A stretch of DNA of 44,785 nt from Nitrospinaceae bacterium (GCA_029261555.1 JAJDBB010000075.1:1-44785); one strand, 5' to 3'; numbered from the stretch's first letter, positions 25,338 through 34,178 are shown. Numbers and translations: made by a program. The notes: generated by a model not told the origin, from the sequence alone.

Positions 25338-26980
25338 AGAGAAACATTCTCAATCACGCAAAAGCTTTCTTCGCTCAGTTTCCGGTAATACATTGCGGTC
25401 GTCCTGGCCATTCGCATTAAATTCTCCCCGCTTAGATTCTCTTTTCTTTTGCTGAACATATCCGCTACGGGCTTTGCCTCCGCCTGAGTCATTCCCAGGA
25501 AATTGATGCGCTCGTCGATTCCCTCGATCTCCATCCCCAGGTCTTTAATTTTCGTTGCATTGATCGACGACTTCTCCAGAAGGGCCGCGAGCGCTCTCGC
25601 CGCCTCCCTGCCGCGTTCCCCCAACTCAACTAGTTCATTGAAAGCGAGAAGTTTATCGTCCAGCTGTTTCTGGGATCCCGCAAGGAGTTGAGTTTCACCT
25701 TCCGTGAACAAAGCGCCGGGGAGTGATTTTTTTTCAGCGTCTCCGTTACCCAGTGAATCCAACCACATTTTTCTATAGGCGCGCCTAAAAACATCCTGGA
25801 CGCTGATAGGCCTTGGTATCAAGGAATTCAAGGAGTACAACCCATCCTCATCAAACTCAGTTTCAAAGAAATCGATCTCGTCCAAGCCTGCAATTTCCGG
25901 AACTATTTCCCAAGCCCCGAAATTATGTCGATGTTCAATCAGGGCCGAGAAATGTTCCGGCGTCGCCTTTTCGATGCACACGGTGTTGTTGCAATGCACC
26001 CCGTAACTACAGGGCGCACAGTCTATTCTCGCCTGGCAAACCAGATGACCAGCCCCATAGGGTCCCGTCTCCCAGGGGTTTGCGTGGGCGAAAAACAACC
26101 CAGCAATCGTCGTTCCAACTGCGGCGGCGATGTGCATGGTCCCGGTGTCGTTGGTGACCAGGTAGTCGCATTTTTTAACCCAGGCGATGAGTTCCGGTAT
26201 ATCGGTCTTACCACATAGGTTGAGCGCCCTATCACTGAAAACCATTTCCCCGGAAATTTCCTCTGCCAGGGCCAACTCGGAATTCACTCCAAAGAGGACG
26301 ATTCTGGCGCCTAGTTTTTTTACCAGCAAGTCTGCTAGACGGGCAAAAGACTTTGCGGGCCACCGCCTACCCTGCACGCTCGATCCCGCCTGAATTCCAA
26401 TTAAAGGTCCGGCATGTTCCGACCGGGCTTCCTTCCATTTTTTTTCAATTTGGATTGTGTCTTCATCCTCACACAAAACTTCCACCCGCCCTTGAGGTAC
26501 AACGTCGCCGCTTCGAGTAAAAATATCCACGAGGTTGAACGTGTTGAGCTCCCGGTTGAACGGTTCAATCCCAAAATATTGCATCCAGGGGTGGTCGGTT
26601 TTCCGATCGCCTGTTTCATGACACCCAAAACCCCGCACGTCCTGTATCTCCAAATAAGCCACCATCAGGGCGCTGAGTTTCGAATGGCTCAGGTTGAACA
26701 AAAGCTGATATTTTTCACCGGCGATTTGGTTTAACCTGGATTCCAGATAGCGATAAACCTCGACCCAGTTCCATTCTCTTTCGTCCCGATTGAACTGACG
26801 CAAGTTAAAGACATAAATATTATCGGCGTGCGGGATACGCTTGGCAAACTCGGCAAAGTCTCCGCTAACCATCATATCGATTCGAGCGTGCGGATACTTC
26901 TTCCGCAACCCGGCGATCAATGGCGTGGACTGAATCAAGTCGCCCATGCGCGTTAAATTTAAAATTAAAATTCTTTCCAT
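25250..26980 (-). CDS. GT9-family (heptosyltransferase-like) glycosyltransferase with extra C-terminal domain
   Basis: Residues 1 to about 350 form a glycosyltransferase family 9 GT-B enzyme. The start ILILNLTRMGDLIQSTPLIAGL, the mid-protein IGIQAGSSVQGRRWPAKSFARL, and VTNDTGTMHIAAAVGTTIAGLF are the ADP-heptose:LPS heptosyltransferase signatures. Residues about 360-576 are extra, mostly helical, and not recognised; a typical GT9 has about 350 residues. It is last in a three-gene glycosyltransferase operon. The acceptor could be LPS core or a glycoprotein. The 3' end overlaps pgk on the other strand by 88 bases. Confidence 0.88.
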   Translation of the reverse strand: MERILILNLTRMGDLIQSTPLIAGLRKKYPHARIDMMVSGDFAEFAKRIPHADNIYVFNLRQFNRDEREWNWVEVYRYLESRLNQIAGEKYQLLFNLSHSKLSALMVAYLEIQDVRGFGCHETGDRKTDHPWMQYFGIEPFNRELNTFNLVDIFTRSGDVVPQGRVEVLCEDEDTIQIEKKWKEARSEHAGPLIGIQAGSSVQGRRWPAKSFARLADLLVKKLGARIVLFGVNSELALAEEISGEMVFSDRALNLCGKTDIPELIAWVKKCDYLVTNDTGTMHIAAAVGTTIAGLFFAHANPWETGPYGAGHLVCQARIDCAPCSYGVHCNNTVCIEKATPEHFSALIEHRHNFGAWEIVPEIAGLDEIDFFETEFDEDGLYSLNSLIPRPISVQDVFRRAYRKMWLDSLGNGDAEKKSLPGALFTEGETQLLAGSQKQLDDKLLAFNELVELGERGREAARALAALLEKSSINATKIKDLGMEIEGIDERINFLGMTQAEAKPVADMFSKRKENLSGENLMRMARTTAMYYRKLSEESFCVIENVSLYTAEIFETRPDLISIGSPFSSKVAAPGR

Positions 26981-26985
26981 CGCTC

Positions 26986-28779
26986 TTACTTTTTCTCCTT
27001 GATCACTTGACCCAACATAAGCAACAACAATTCGTTTTTGCTCAATCCCCCGTCGCCCTCGCTGATTTCACCTACCATCCCTTGAAACGAAAACTCTTTT
27101 TCATTTTCATATTTTTCCAGGTAGCGCCCCAGTTCAGAGTCGCAACCGGCCAAATCGATAAACGGTTCCACCGAGCTGGAGGACTGTTCAAGCCTGGTTT
27201 GCAAACTCCTCAAATGATCGCTAAAAATATGCGCCAGCATTTCCAGCATACGATGTTCCATGGTGTGCTCGCGCAAAACTCTGGACCGGGATTTGGCGGC
27301 AACCTGATCCCGCTCCTCTTTATGACTCAGGTAGTATTGAATTTTTGATTTGAGATCTTCGACGTCCTTGCAGGCAATCATCTCCTCGCCGACGTCAAAC
27401 ATATCGGCAAGTTCCGACCGCTCGTCCACAAGCTGGAAACCAGAGCAAGCTGCGATTTCAAACGTTCTGGGATTGACAAAATCGCCTTGAGGATTACATC
27501 CCTCATGAAAACTTGAGGAGTGTAGATTCAAATTGATCTTCGCCGCATTGTATATTTTTACGCATTCCTCTTCTGAAGTCCGCTCCCCATTTTTCTGAAC
27601 AACCTGTTTGAAAAGGGGATACTTTTCCCAACCAGTTCCCCAAATTTTAAAATCATATTCCATGAGCCGGGGAAACGACTGAACCCGGTTGTAGTAGGCC
27701 GCCCCCATAAAAGAAAGATCAGCGTCATACTCAACTCGCTCTTCTTCGCTTAACGCCGTAGGCTTCTGCACGTCCGGACAGGAGGCCTGCGGAAGATAAT
27801 AAAAATTATTCCATTCCCTCGACTGAAACTCGGAGGAAAAATCTTTATCCTGGATGGCAAAAAAGTAATCGTAATAACCTCCAACGTCCTTCCAGTATTC
27901 CAGGGAGCGAAAATCTTCCACAAACCAAAAAGCAAGAGGAACTTTCAGATTGCGCAGTTGCCCGATCGCCTCGGTCCCCAGCGGAGCCTGCGCTAGAGCC
28001 AGAACCAGGTCCGGCTTAAAATCCGCGGCCCGGGCGACGATCATCTCGCCCATGAGACTCATGAACTTTGCCGAAAGAATTTGTTGGTTGCTTTTGTTGC
28101 GAGTAGCGTTTTTTAGACTGAAAAAACCATTCTCAAAATTTTCACAGTCTACGGACTCCACGTCGTGCCCAAGGTTTTTAAGAGCGCGGACGCAAAAATG
28201 CGCGGTCGGCAGGGAACCGCCGTAAATGGGATTCACCACCAGAATTTTCAGTTTATTTTTTCCCAGGTACCGCGACGCCTCCAATCCTTTCTCCAATCGT
28301 CTCAAGTAATCTCCGCTGATTTGTGCGCTTGGCTTATGGATCAGGAGATTCCAGTTGGTAAATTCGTTGCGGGCCAAAATCCTGGCAGGCGGTTCCCCAA
28401 CGCAAAATTTTACGGTAGGTAAAAAAGGCTCGACGTTGACGGTTTGCAGAAAGGCTCGAAACAGTTCCAGCGAGGGTTCTATAACCAGAATATCTCTGGC
28501 TCCCCTATTCAATAACTCCTCGACGTGATAACCGAAGCCCAGACCGTAAACGACGGGACGGGTTCCCCCCTCAGAGTTACAATTTTCCGCAAATTTTTGA
28601 GCTTCTTTTTCGGGATGGTAGAGGCTATGCAGAGTAATATTGCGGACTTTTGGAACCGGCTGTCCATTTTTGGCTTGCAGGATTTGAATGCAGTCCGAAA
28701 CGACCACATCCTTCACTTTCTTCGCCAGCGCCGGTTGACGGCTTTCCAAAAGTTTCAAATTCCTCGAATATATATTCAT
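26986..28779 (-). CDS. Maf/MptE-like plus CgeB-type glycosyltransferase
   Basis: This 597-residue protein has two regions. Residues about 1-190 include VYGLGFGYHVEELLNRGARD and ILVIEPSLELFRAFL, the pattern of the MptE-like/DUF115 domain found in Maf flagellin glycosyltransferases. From about residue 190 it becomes a CgeB/DUF3880-like GT-B glycosyltransferase (KILVVNPIYGGSLPTAHFC, PLAFWFVEDFRSLEYW, LSFMGAAYYNRVQSFPRL). It ends in a GT1-like C-terminal lobe (NPRTFEIAACSGFQLVD). A short helical tail follows. It sits between two other glycosyltransferase genes with gaps of 5 and 8 bases, so all three are co-transcribed. Protein O-glycosylation is a reasonable but unproven role; no flagellin gene is nearby. 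Confidence 0.8.
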   Translation of the reverse strand: MNIYSRNLKLLESRQPALAKKVKDVVVSDCIQILQAKNGQPVPKVRNITLHSLYHPEKEAQKFAENCNSEGGTRPVVYGLGFGYHVEELLNRGARDILVIEPSLELFRAFLQTVNVEPFLPTVKFCVGEPPARILARNEFTNWNLLIHKPSAQISGDYLRRLEKGLEASRYLGKNKLKILVVNPIYGGSLPTAHFCVRALKNLGHDVESVDCENFENGFFSLKNATRNKSNQQILSAKFMSLMGEMIVARAADFKPDLVLALAQAPLGTEAIGQLRNLKVPLAFWFVEDFRSLEYWKDVGGYYDYFFAIQDKDFSSEFQSREWNNFYYLPQASCPDVQKPTALSEEERVEYDADLSFMGAAYYNRVQSFPRLMEYDFKIWGTGWEKYPLFKQVVQKNGERTSEEECVKIYNAAKINLNLHSSSFHEGCNPQGDFVNPRTFEIAACSGFQLVDERSELADMFDVGEEMIACKDVEDLKSKIQYYLSHKEERDQVAAKSRSRVLREHTMEHRMLEMLAHIFSDHLRSLQTRLEQSSSSVEPFIDLAGCDSELGRYLEKYENEKEFSFQGMVGEISEGDGGLSKNELLLLMLGQVIKEKK

Positions 28780-28787
28780 TGAAATTC

Positions 28788-31700
28788 CTATTGAACAGGT
28801 ATTTTATCCGACAGGCACGCCATCATTTGTTGAGCGTCCTCGTTCTCGGGGTCTTTAGTTAAAAGAGCTTCCAGATTCTTTTGCGCTTCCTCAAAATGAT
28901 TCAATTTGAATTGAACCCCGGCCAGACCAAACAGGAACTGGAAGTTAGCTGGATACCGTTCTGCCAACTGTTTTAAAACAATTTCAGCTTGGGAAAACTC
29001 ATTTCGCGCGTAAGACAAATCCAATAAGAGTTTCAGAGCCTGCCCATTTTCAAGGTTTATTTCCAACACGCGAACGCAATGATCCATAGCTTCTTTTTCC
29101 AGCCCAGCCTGGGATGAAGCCATGGCCGAGGCACAAAGAGCCTTCTCGTGTTTCGGCTCACATTTCAAAGCGCGCGACAGGAATTTGAGCGCCCGCTCAA
29201 ACTCGCCGCGATGCGTCGCTAAAACGCCGAGACCAAACCAGGCGTCCACGGATTCCGGATAATATTTAATTGCCAAACTGTAATCGATTTCGGCTTCTGA
29301 GAACATTTTAAGTCGCATCTGACAATTGGCTTTCCCTACCAACGCTTCTTCGCATTGCGGTTGAACAGCCAGAATTTTTTCGTAGCTTTCAACGCCAGCT
29401 TCAAGTTTTCCATTTTGAATTTGATCCTTCGCTTCCCGAAGCAAATTCCCAACTAAATCTTTTTGGCCTGTTTCCCTTTTATCTTCCTTTGGAACGTCCT
29501 GTAACTTCGCTGCGATCTTGTACTGAAACACAAAAAACCGGCGCATCTCTTCGGGTGTTAAATCGGACAGGGTCATCCGGCCTATTTTCAGCGTTCCTTC
29601 CGAACCACCCTCGAAGTTTTTGTATTGCGGGTCCAGGGTTTCCTCTACACGGGTAATTTCAAACCCTGCCTTCTTGAATAGTTTTTCGATTTCCTTGTAA
29701 GTGAAAAAACGCAAATGGGTTTCGTCCAGAATGCCTTCTTTCTGGTAAGTCCAGTTTCCCTCGGCCAGTTGACTCAACACGCCGAAGAACTGAACGTTGG
29801 GAATACTGGCGACCAAACTGCCCCCGGGTTTCAAATATTTTTTTAACTTATTCAGCGCCGCTTCGGGTTCCGCCAAATGTTCGATGATATCGGCCATGAC
29901 GATGCAGTCGAAACATTTTTCCTGATAAGGGAGTTTTAATGTCTCAATATTTCCAACTACCACGTCGTCCAGTACCGTTCTTGCTTGCCGGGCGGCTTCG
30001 GGATTCAGCTCCAGTCCCGCAACAAACGCGCCATTCAATTCCTTGAGAACTTTTCCAGTTTGGCCTCCGGCGCACCCCACTTCCAAAATGCACTTGGCGT
30101 CTTTCGGAACCAGAGGAACGACGTCGTAGCGTATGTTTTCGTAATAAGAGCGCGGCTTGGCGGTGTCTTCCGTTTCCAGAGCTTCCGGATTTTTTTCAAA
30201 ATATTCTTCCAATGAAGAAACCAGAAATTTTGCCCGATGCTCGTAGGTATGGCGCTCCAAAACCTCGCGCCGTCCGCGCTCAGCAATACGCTCTCTTTCC
30301 TCCGGACGATCCAGATAGTATTGAATGGTATCCAAAAGACTATCGTCGTGGTAAACGGCAAGGTGTTCCCCGTCCTTGAATAATTCTGTCAATCCGCTTC
30401 CCTGCGCTTCATCAGTGACCAGCATGCTTCCGGAACAAAGGGCTTCGAATACCCTCATATTCAAGTCGTCGCGAATGGCGTTATTGAAAACGATACGGGA
30501 CTGGCAAAAGACCCCCGCCATTTCGTCCATGAACTTCCGGTCTGTGTTAAGGTCAAAATTATTTTCGACGGCGTCCAGCAAGCGTTTCCTGCGGGCATGC
30601 GAGGGAGTGACGCTGCCGACAAAACCAACGTCCCAAAGCTTTTCATTTTCAGTTTTGCCGTGGATTTCCGGGTCGCAGGCCAAGGGCAACCACTGTACGT
30701 TTGCGTGTCCCTTCGATTTAAACTCCTCGACATAAGCCTTTTGGGTGAGGAAAACAAAATCGAAGCGCCGGGCGATTTCCAGATGTTTTTCTTTATTGAT
30801 ATGGGTGTCGATCAGATAACAAGCTTTGGGTACTGAGAGCGTTTCCAATCCTTCGGGGATCGTATCCAATCCTGTCTCCACCCAAAGGTAAAAATCCGGA
30901 CGCCATTTCTCGGGCAGGCGGCTGAGGGTATCGGCGATAGGGACGCCGGCGGCGCGAAATATATCTTGCGGCGAAGCTTCCCATTTTAACGCCTCCAGGT
31001 TCCAGAGCCGTTTGATTTCCGGCGTGATCATGGCGCCGCAGGTGATCACGTTATGGCTCTTCCGCAAGGCCCGCTCCATATAGAAAGCCGTGGTAGGCGG
31101 ATAGGACACATAATCCATCAGGATATTTTTTTTGGTCTTTTTGTGAAATGGGAGCCGGGCTTCGTCTTCGCCCATGGAGACGCCGTTGTTTTTTAGGTAA
31201 TTCAAGGCGGCGTTGTGAATGGTCGATTGCCAACTATTTAAAAAAGCCTCCAGGGGAAATTTTTCCAGAACCGTTTTCCTCGCCGCCTCCCCCATCTTCC
31301 GGGCTTTTTCGGGATCGGACAATAATTCTTCCGCGTGCTTTTTCAAATGGGAAATATCGTCGGAAACAAAACCGTTCACTCCGTCGACGACGGGGCTGGT
31401 GCGGTTAGCGGTGGAAACCACTGGCATTCCAGTAGCCATCGCCTCCAGCATGGCGAGATTATATCCATCCTCAAACTCGTCGACGGTGGCATTTAGATAC
31501 ACCCGGCAACGTTTGTAATGCTCCTTCAAATCCTCCCAGCCTCGGGACAACCGGCTTCCCTCCAGGGTGGGGTTGAGTCCCAGCGTAATGCAGGGAGAGC
31601 CGTTCATCACGGCCTGCCCCGCGCTGAATCCCATCATGAGATCGCGTTCTTTTAACAAGTTTCCTACCCGCAACAGGCTCCGGGTTTCTCCTGTATAGCC

Positions 31701-32162
31701 GCGGTAATCGTCCAGATCGACGCCGGGCAATATGACGTTACCTTCCAGTCCCCAATCCTTGCGCTTGCTTTCCGAGATAAAAACCTTTTCCACATTTTGC
31801 AACAAGGGCTGAAGCGTATGGAGATAATTCAAGCGGTCAATTGGCTGGTTAGACAGTTGTAATTCTGTGGTCAGACGGTTGTGAAACACCATGACTTTGG
31901 GCAGGGAAAACTCGCCTAGCCAAATCAGGTCTTTTACATTGTGGGCAATTGCCAGATCCAGTGAACCTTTCTCGAGCAGGACTTCCGCCTCCCTAGTGGA
32001 AACCACCTTTACGTTTCCAGGAACGGGGCGCATGTTCACGTCCCAGCGGCGAATATTTCCCGGCTGGATTTCCGGTTCGGCTACAATGAATTCATGACCC
32101 ATCTTTGCCAACAGGCAAATATAAGGTTCATGCCAGTTAAAGGTCAGGATTTTGAATTTCAT
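28788..32162 (-). CDS. four-module fusion: glycosyltransferase - glycosyltransferase - methyltransferase - TPR
   Basis: This 1124-residue protein has four parts. About 1-330 is a GT4-like GT-B enzyme, ending in EDGYNLAMLEAMATGMPVVS. About 345-670 is a CgeB-type glycosyltransferase (KKNILMDYVSYPPTTAF, VGFVGSVTPSHARRKRLL, MRVFEALCSGSMLVTDE). About 690-880 is a class I SAM methyltransferase with motif I ILEVGCAGGQTGK and CIVMADIIEHLAEPE. About 920-1120 holds five or so TPRs. The modules suggest a machine that builds and methylates a glycan on a substrate held by the TPRs (inference). It is first in the glycosyltransferase operon; AAGGGA precedes its ATG. The acceptor is unknown. Confidence 0.88.
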   Translation of the reverse strand: MKFKILTFNWHEPYICLLAKMGHEFIVAEPEIQPGNIRRWDVNMRPVPGNVKVVSTREAEVLLEKGSLDLAIAHNVKDLIWLGEFSLPKVMVFHNRLTTELQLSNQPIDRLNYLHTLQPLLQNVEKVFISESKRKDWGLEGNVILPGVDLDDYRGYTGETRSLLRVGNLLKERDLMMGFSAGQAVMNGSPCITLGLNPTLEGSRLSRGWEDLKEHYKRCRVYLNATVDEFEDGYNLAMLEAMATGMPVVSTANRTSPVVDGVNGFVSDDISHLKKHAEELLSDPEKARKMGEAARKTVLEKFPLEAFLNSWQSTIHNAALNYLKNNGVSMGEDEARLPFHKKTKKNILMDYVSYPPTTAFYMERALRKSHNVITCGAMITPEIKRLWNLEALKWEASPQDIFRAAGVPIADTLSRLPEKWRPDFYLWVETGLDTIPEGLETLSVPKACYLIDTHINKEKHLEIARRFDFVFLTQKAYVEEFKSKGHANVQWLPLACDPEIHGKTENEKLWDVGFVGSVTPSHARRKRLLDAVENNFDLNTDRKFMDEMAGVFCQSRIVFNNAIRDDLNMRVFEALCSGSMLVTDEAQGSGLTELFKDGEHLAVYHDDSLLDTIQYYLDRPEERERIAERGRREVLERHTYEHRAKFLVSSLEEYFEKNPEALETEDTAKPRSYYENIRYDVVPLVPKDAKCILEVGCAGGQTGKVLKELNGAFVAGLELNPEAARQARTVLDDVVVGNIETLKLPYQEKCFDCIVMADIIEHLAEPEAALNKLKKYLKPGGSLVASIPNVQFFGVLSQLAEGNWTYQKEGILDETHLRFFTYKEIEKLFKKAGFEITRVEETLDPQYKNFEGGSEGTLKIGRMTLSDLTPEEMRRFFVFQYKIAAKLQDVPKEDKRETGQKDLVGNLLREAKDQIQNGKLEAGVESYEKILAVQPQCEEALVGKANCQMRLKMFSEAEIDYSLAIKYYPESVDAWFGLGVLATHRGEFERALKFLSRALKCEPKHEKALCASAMASSQAGLEKEAMDHCVRVLEINLENGQALKLLLDLSYARNEFSQAEIVLKQLAERYPANFQFLFGLAGVQFKLNHFEEAQKNLEALLTKDPENEDAQQMMACLSDKIPVQ

Positions 32163-32222
32163 GGGTTCCCTTTGAATTAGGCTCGTATTACCCGTCTTTT
32201 TCTTTTCGGCATTTTTTGAAAA

Positions 32223-32242
32223 TCCCTTTAGTGATTAAGGGA
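32223..32242 (-). terminator. small hairpin, possible weak terminator
   Basis: TCCCTT and AAGGGA form a 6-bp stem with an 8-base loop. On the minus strand it is followed by TTTTC. It lies just past a possible small ORF (32256-32399) and 60 bases before the glycosyltransferase operon starts, so it could be a terminator or an attenuator. Confidence 0.25.
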
Positions 32243-32255
32243 AGTACCATTCCAT

Positions 32256-32399
32256 CTATAAACCATTGTTTTTAAAGCAATATTCTTGCCAACTGAGATT
32301 TTTCTCGACTCCATCTAATATTTCTTTTAAAACCTTGTGACCAAAGGGGGTTTTTGCCATCGAAATAAAGTCGGCTTGTGCAAAAAAATTGATTTTCAC
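32256..32399 (-). CDS. possible 47-residue small ORF
   Basis: A GTG at 32399 opens a frame to a TAG at 32256-32258. The product begins VKINFFAQADFISMAKTPFG and continues with a helix-like segment (HKVLKEILDGVEKNL). Its composition looks protein-like, and its start overlaps the stop of the frame at 32396-32488 as GTGA, the usual sign of coupling. There is no Shine-Dalgarno and no recognised family. It may be a remnant. Confidence 0.25.
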   Translation of the reverse strand: MKINFFAQADFISMAKTPFGHKVLKEILDGVEKNLSWQEYCFKNNGL

Positions 32400-32488
32400 G
32401 CTTCATCCAGCCAAACTTTGCCGTAAAAGGAATAATTTTCCACGACTTGTTTTATAAAACCCAAATCGCCTAAACAAACCTGAGCCAC
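32396..32488 (-). CDS. possible 30-residue small ORF
   Basis: A GTG at 32488 gives VAQVCLGDLGFIKQVVENYS and ten more residues before a TGA overlapping the next small frame. The frame extends further upstream but only into the signal-peptide region of the divergent gene, so the GTG is the sensible limit. No family is recognised and no ribosome binding site is clear. Confidence 0.2.
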   Translation of the reverse strand: MAQVCLGDLGFIKQVVENYSFYGKVWLDEA

Positions 32489-32502
32489 TCTGGGAGAGCT
32501 GA

Positions 32503-32886
32503 ATGAAGAGATCTTCGAAATACTCGATTGTTTTATTATTTGTGGCGTTTCTCCTGGCGCTTGGGGTTTCTCAAAGCCAAAGCGCGTCGGCGTCTCCAAA
32601 GGCTACATTATCTGCAATGCTTCGGGCGGCGGAAGCGGGAAATTGGGGGAAATATGTCGACGATTTTTATGGGGAGCAACATAAATTCAGATCGTCCGCG
32701 GACCGGGACAAGCTGGTTTTAAGGTTCAGGAATAAATGGGGAAGCAAGGTAATCCCAGGTTTGAAAGAGGCGTCTAAAGTGAAACCAACCTTGAGCAAAG
32801 ACGGCTCTAAATCCATATTTCAGCTAAAAAAGGGCCAGTTTATTCTGTACAAAAATAAGCAAGGAAAATGGACGTTTCATTTATGA
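32503..32886 (+). CDS. small secreted protein, unknown function
   Basis: This 127-residue protein has a classic signal peptide (MKRSSKYSIVLLFVAFLLAL, cleavage near ASA at 27-30). GGGAGAG lies 6 bases before the ATG. The mature part starts with a helical SPKATLSAMLRAAEAGNWGK segment and continues with strands ending in WTFHL. The pattern of helix, then curved strands, is that of NTF2-like DUF4878-type proteins, but this is a guess from pattern. It is probably periplasmic. Confidence 0.7.
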   Translation: MKRSSKYSIVLLFVAFLLALGVSQSQSASASPKATLSAMLRAAEAGNWGKYVDDFYGEQHKFRSSADRDKLVLRFRNKWGSKVIPGLKEASKVKPTLSKDGSKSIFQLKKGQFILYKNKQGKWTFHL

Positions 32887-32951
32887 ATGCCTGACTCATA
32901 TAGACAGGCGGCAAAAAACCCATCCCACAATAATTTTTCCGTTTAGATAAA

Positions 32952-33653
32952 ATGAAAATACGCCAGGAATACGATCCCAACTCAAAGCGCATTAAAGCCA
33001 GAGAGAAGCTGATCGAATACCGAAAAGCTCTTTTGGAGAAAACGCCTTGGGAAGACGAGACGCCTCAAGGCGACGGTCCGTTGAACCGAGACGGCAACCC
33101 TAAAACTCCGCCAGGACAACATGTGGTGAAAAACTGGCCGGTACTGGACTTGGGCGTCCAACCAGAAATTCCGCTGGAGGAGTGGAGCCTGACAGTCTCC
33201 GGCTTGGTGAGCAAGCCAAAAATGTTTAGCTGGACGGAGTTTATGGAACTTCCCCAAGTGGAGGACGTTTCGGATTTTCACTGCGTGACCACCTGGAGCG
33301 TAATGGACAATCACTGGAAAGGCGTGCGGTTTAGAGACATAGCCAATCTGTGCGGAATCCAACCGGAAGCGAAATTCGTCTTCGTCAAAGCCTTCGACGC
33401 TTACACCACCAACCTGCCGCTGGATGAAGCCATGAAGGACGACGTCCTTTTGGTCCATACCTGGCAAGGCGAGCCGTTGACCAAGGAGCATGGCGGCCCG
33501 TTACGGATGATCACACCTCAGTTGTACGCCTGGAAAGGGGCTAAATGGATCGGGGAGATCGCGTTTCGCGAGGAGGACGAGTTAGGATTCTGGGAGCGGC
33601 GGGGGTACTCCAATACGGCGGAACCATGGCTGAACGACCGGCATTCCTCTTAG
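32952..33653 (+). CDS. sulfite-oxidase-like molybdopterin oxidoreductase
   Basis: This 233-residue protein carries the oxidoreductase molybdopterin-binding domain of the sulfite oxidase/YedY (MsrP) superfamily. The molybdenum ligand is the Cys in DFHCVTTWSVMDN (near residue 114), and the cofactor-contact segments GPLRMITPQLYAWKGAKW and the ERRGYSNTAEPW end are conserved. It has no Tat or Sec signal and no dimerisation or haem domain, so it is probably a soluble cytoplasmic member of COG2041. The substrate is unknown. It may share a transcript with the secreted protein 65 bases upstream. Confidence 0.9.
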   Translation: MKIRQEYDPNSKRIKAREKLIEYRKALLEKTPWEDETPQGDGPLNRDGNPKTPPGQHVVKNWPVLDLGVQPEIPLEEWSLTVSGLVSKPKMFSWTEFMELPQVEDVSDFHCVTTWSVMDNHWKGVRFRDIANLCGIQPEAKFVFVKAFDAYTTNLPLDEAMKDDVLLVHTWQGEPLTKEHGGPLRMITPQLYAWKGAKWIGEIAFREEDELGFWERRGYSNTAEPWLNDRHSS

Positions 33654-33704
33654 GCGCAAGCTCTACCTAAGTCAGGATTTCAGAAAATAAGGAAAAAATA
33701 TTAT

Positions 33705-33737
33705 TCACCCTCACCCAGCCCTCTCCCCTGGCGAGAA
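33705..33737. repeat. degenerate CCCTCACCC-AGCCCTCTCCC dispersed repeat
   Basis: The spacer after the oxidoreductase contains TCACCCTCACCCAGCCCTCT and continues CCCCTGGCGAG. This is very like the short intergenic repeat CCCTCACCC(C)-GCCCTCTCCC...GAGAGGG that is common in many bacterial genomes. The right half (GCGAGAAAGCGAAGGAG) is degraded. Only one copy is in the window. Confidence 0.4.
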
Positions 33738-33767
33738 AGCGAAGGAGCTGCGCCGGATTCAAAATTA

Positions 33768-34178
33768 TTAACCACATTCCTCGCAGTCGAACAAGGTCTC
33801 GTTGATCCAGTTAATTTTTATATGATCGGGGAGGATGGTATCGCGATCCAGGATGGCGAGTTCAAGTTGGTCACAGGTGAGGTTTTTTACGTCTTTAAGG
33901 TTAGCGCCGCATAGGTAGGCTTCGTCAAAGTCGGCGTCTCGAACATCGGCGCCGCTAAGGTTTGCCTCGCTGATCACCGCTCGCCCCAAGTCACATTCGC
34001 TCAGGTCTGCTCCGCTCAAATCCGCTTTCATCAGATAGGCGTCCGTCAAATCCGCTTCGGCCAATACGGCGTCGGATAATTTCGCCTGCATTAGCTTGGC
34101 GTCGTGGAGATCGGCTCCGCGCAGGTTGGCCTTGTTCTTTTCTATCTCCGCACGACTTATCAGCCACTCTGGAAGCAC
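33768..34178 (-). CDS. pentapeptide-repeat protein
   Basis: The 136-residue protein has about thirteen consecutive A(D/N)Lxx-type pentapeptides between residues 15 and 90 (for example ANLRGADLHDAKL, ADLSGADLSECDL, ANLSGADVRDADF). These fold as a right-handed square beta helix. The C-terminal 45 residues are different and end in CEECG, a possible metal site. The start is GTG 34178, supported by GGAGG seven bases upstream. Known members range from gyrase-protecting DNA mimics to unknown scaffolds; no specific role is claimed. Confidence 0.88.
   Translation of the reverse strand: MLPEWLISRAEIEKNKANLRGADLHDAKLMQAKLSDAVLAEADLTDAYLMKADLSGADLSECDLGRAVISEANLSGADVRDADFDEAYLCGANLKDVKNLTCDQLELAILDRDTILPDHIKINWINETLFDCEECG

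Larger units (their letters stand above)
32163..32502. other. 340-bp spacer between the glycosyltransferase operon and a divergent secreted-protein gene
   Basis: This AT-rich spacer must hold the promoters of both divergent units, although no clear one was found. Two very short minus-strand frames (32396-32488 and 32256-32399) overlap by GTGA, and a small hairpin lies at 32223-32242; each is listed separately at low confidence. Confidence 0.5.

Noticed and set aside
32396-32599. 67-codon version of the small minus-strand frame
   Set aside because: The upstream part overlaps the signal peptide of the divergent gene; if the frame is real it more likely starts at GTG 32488.
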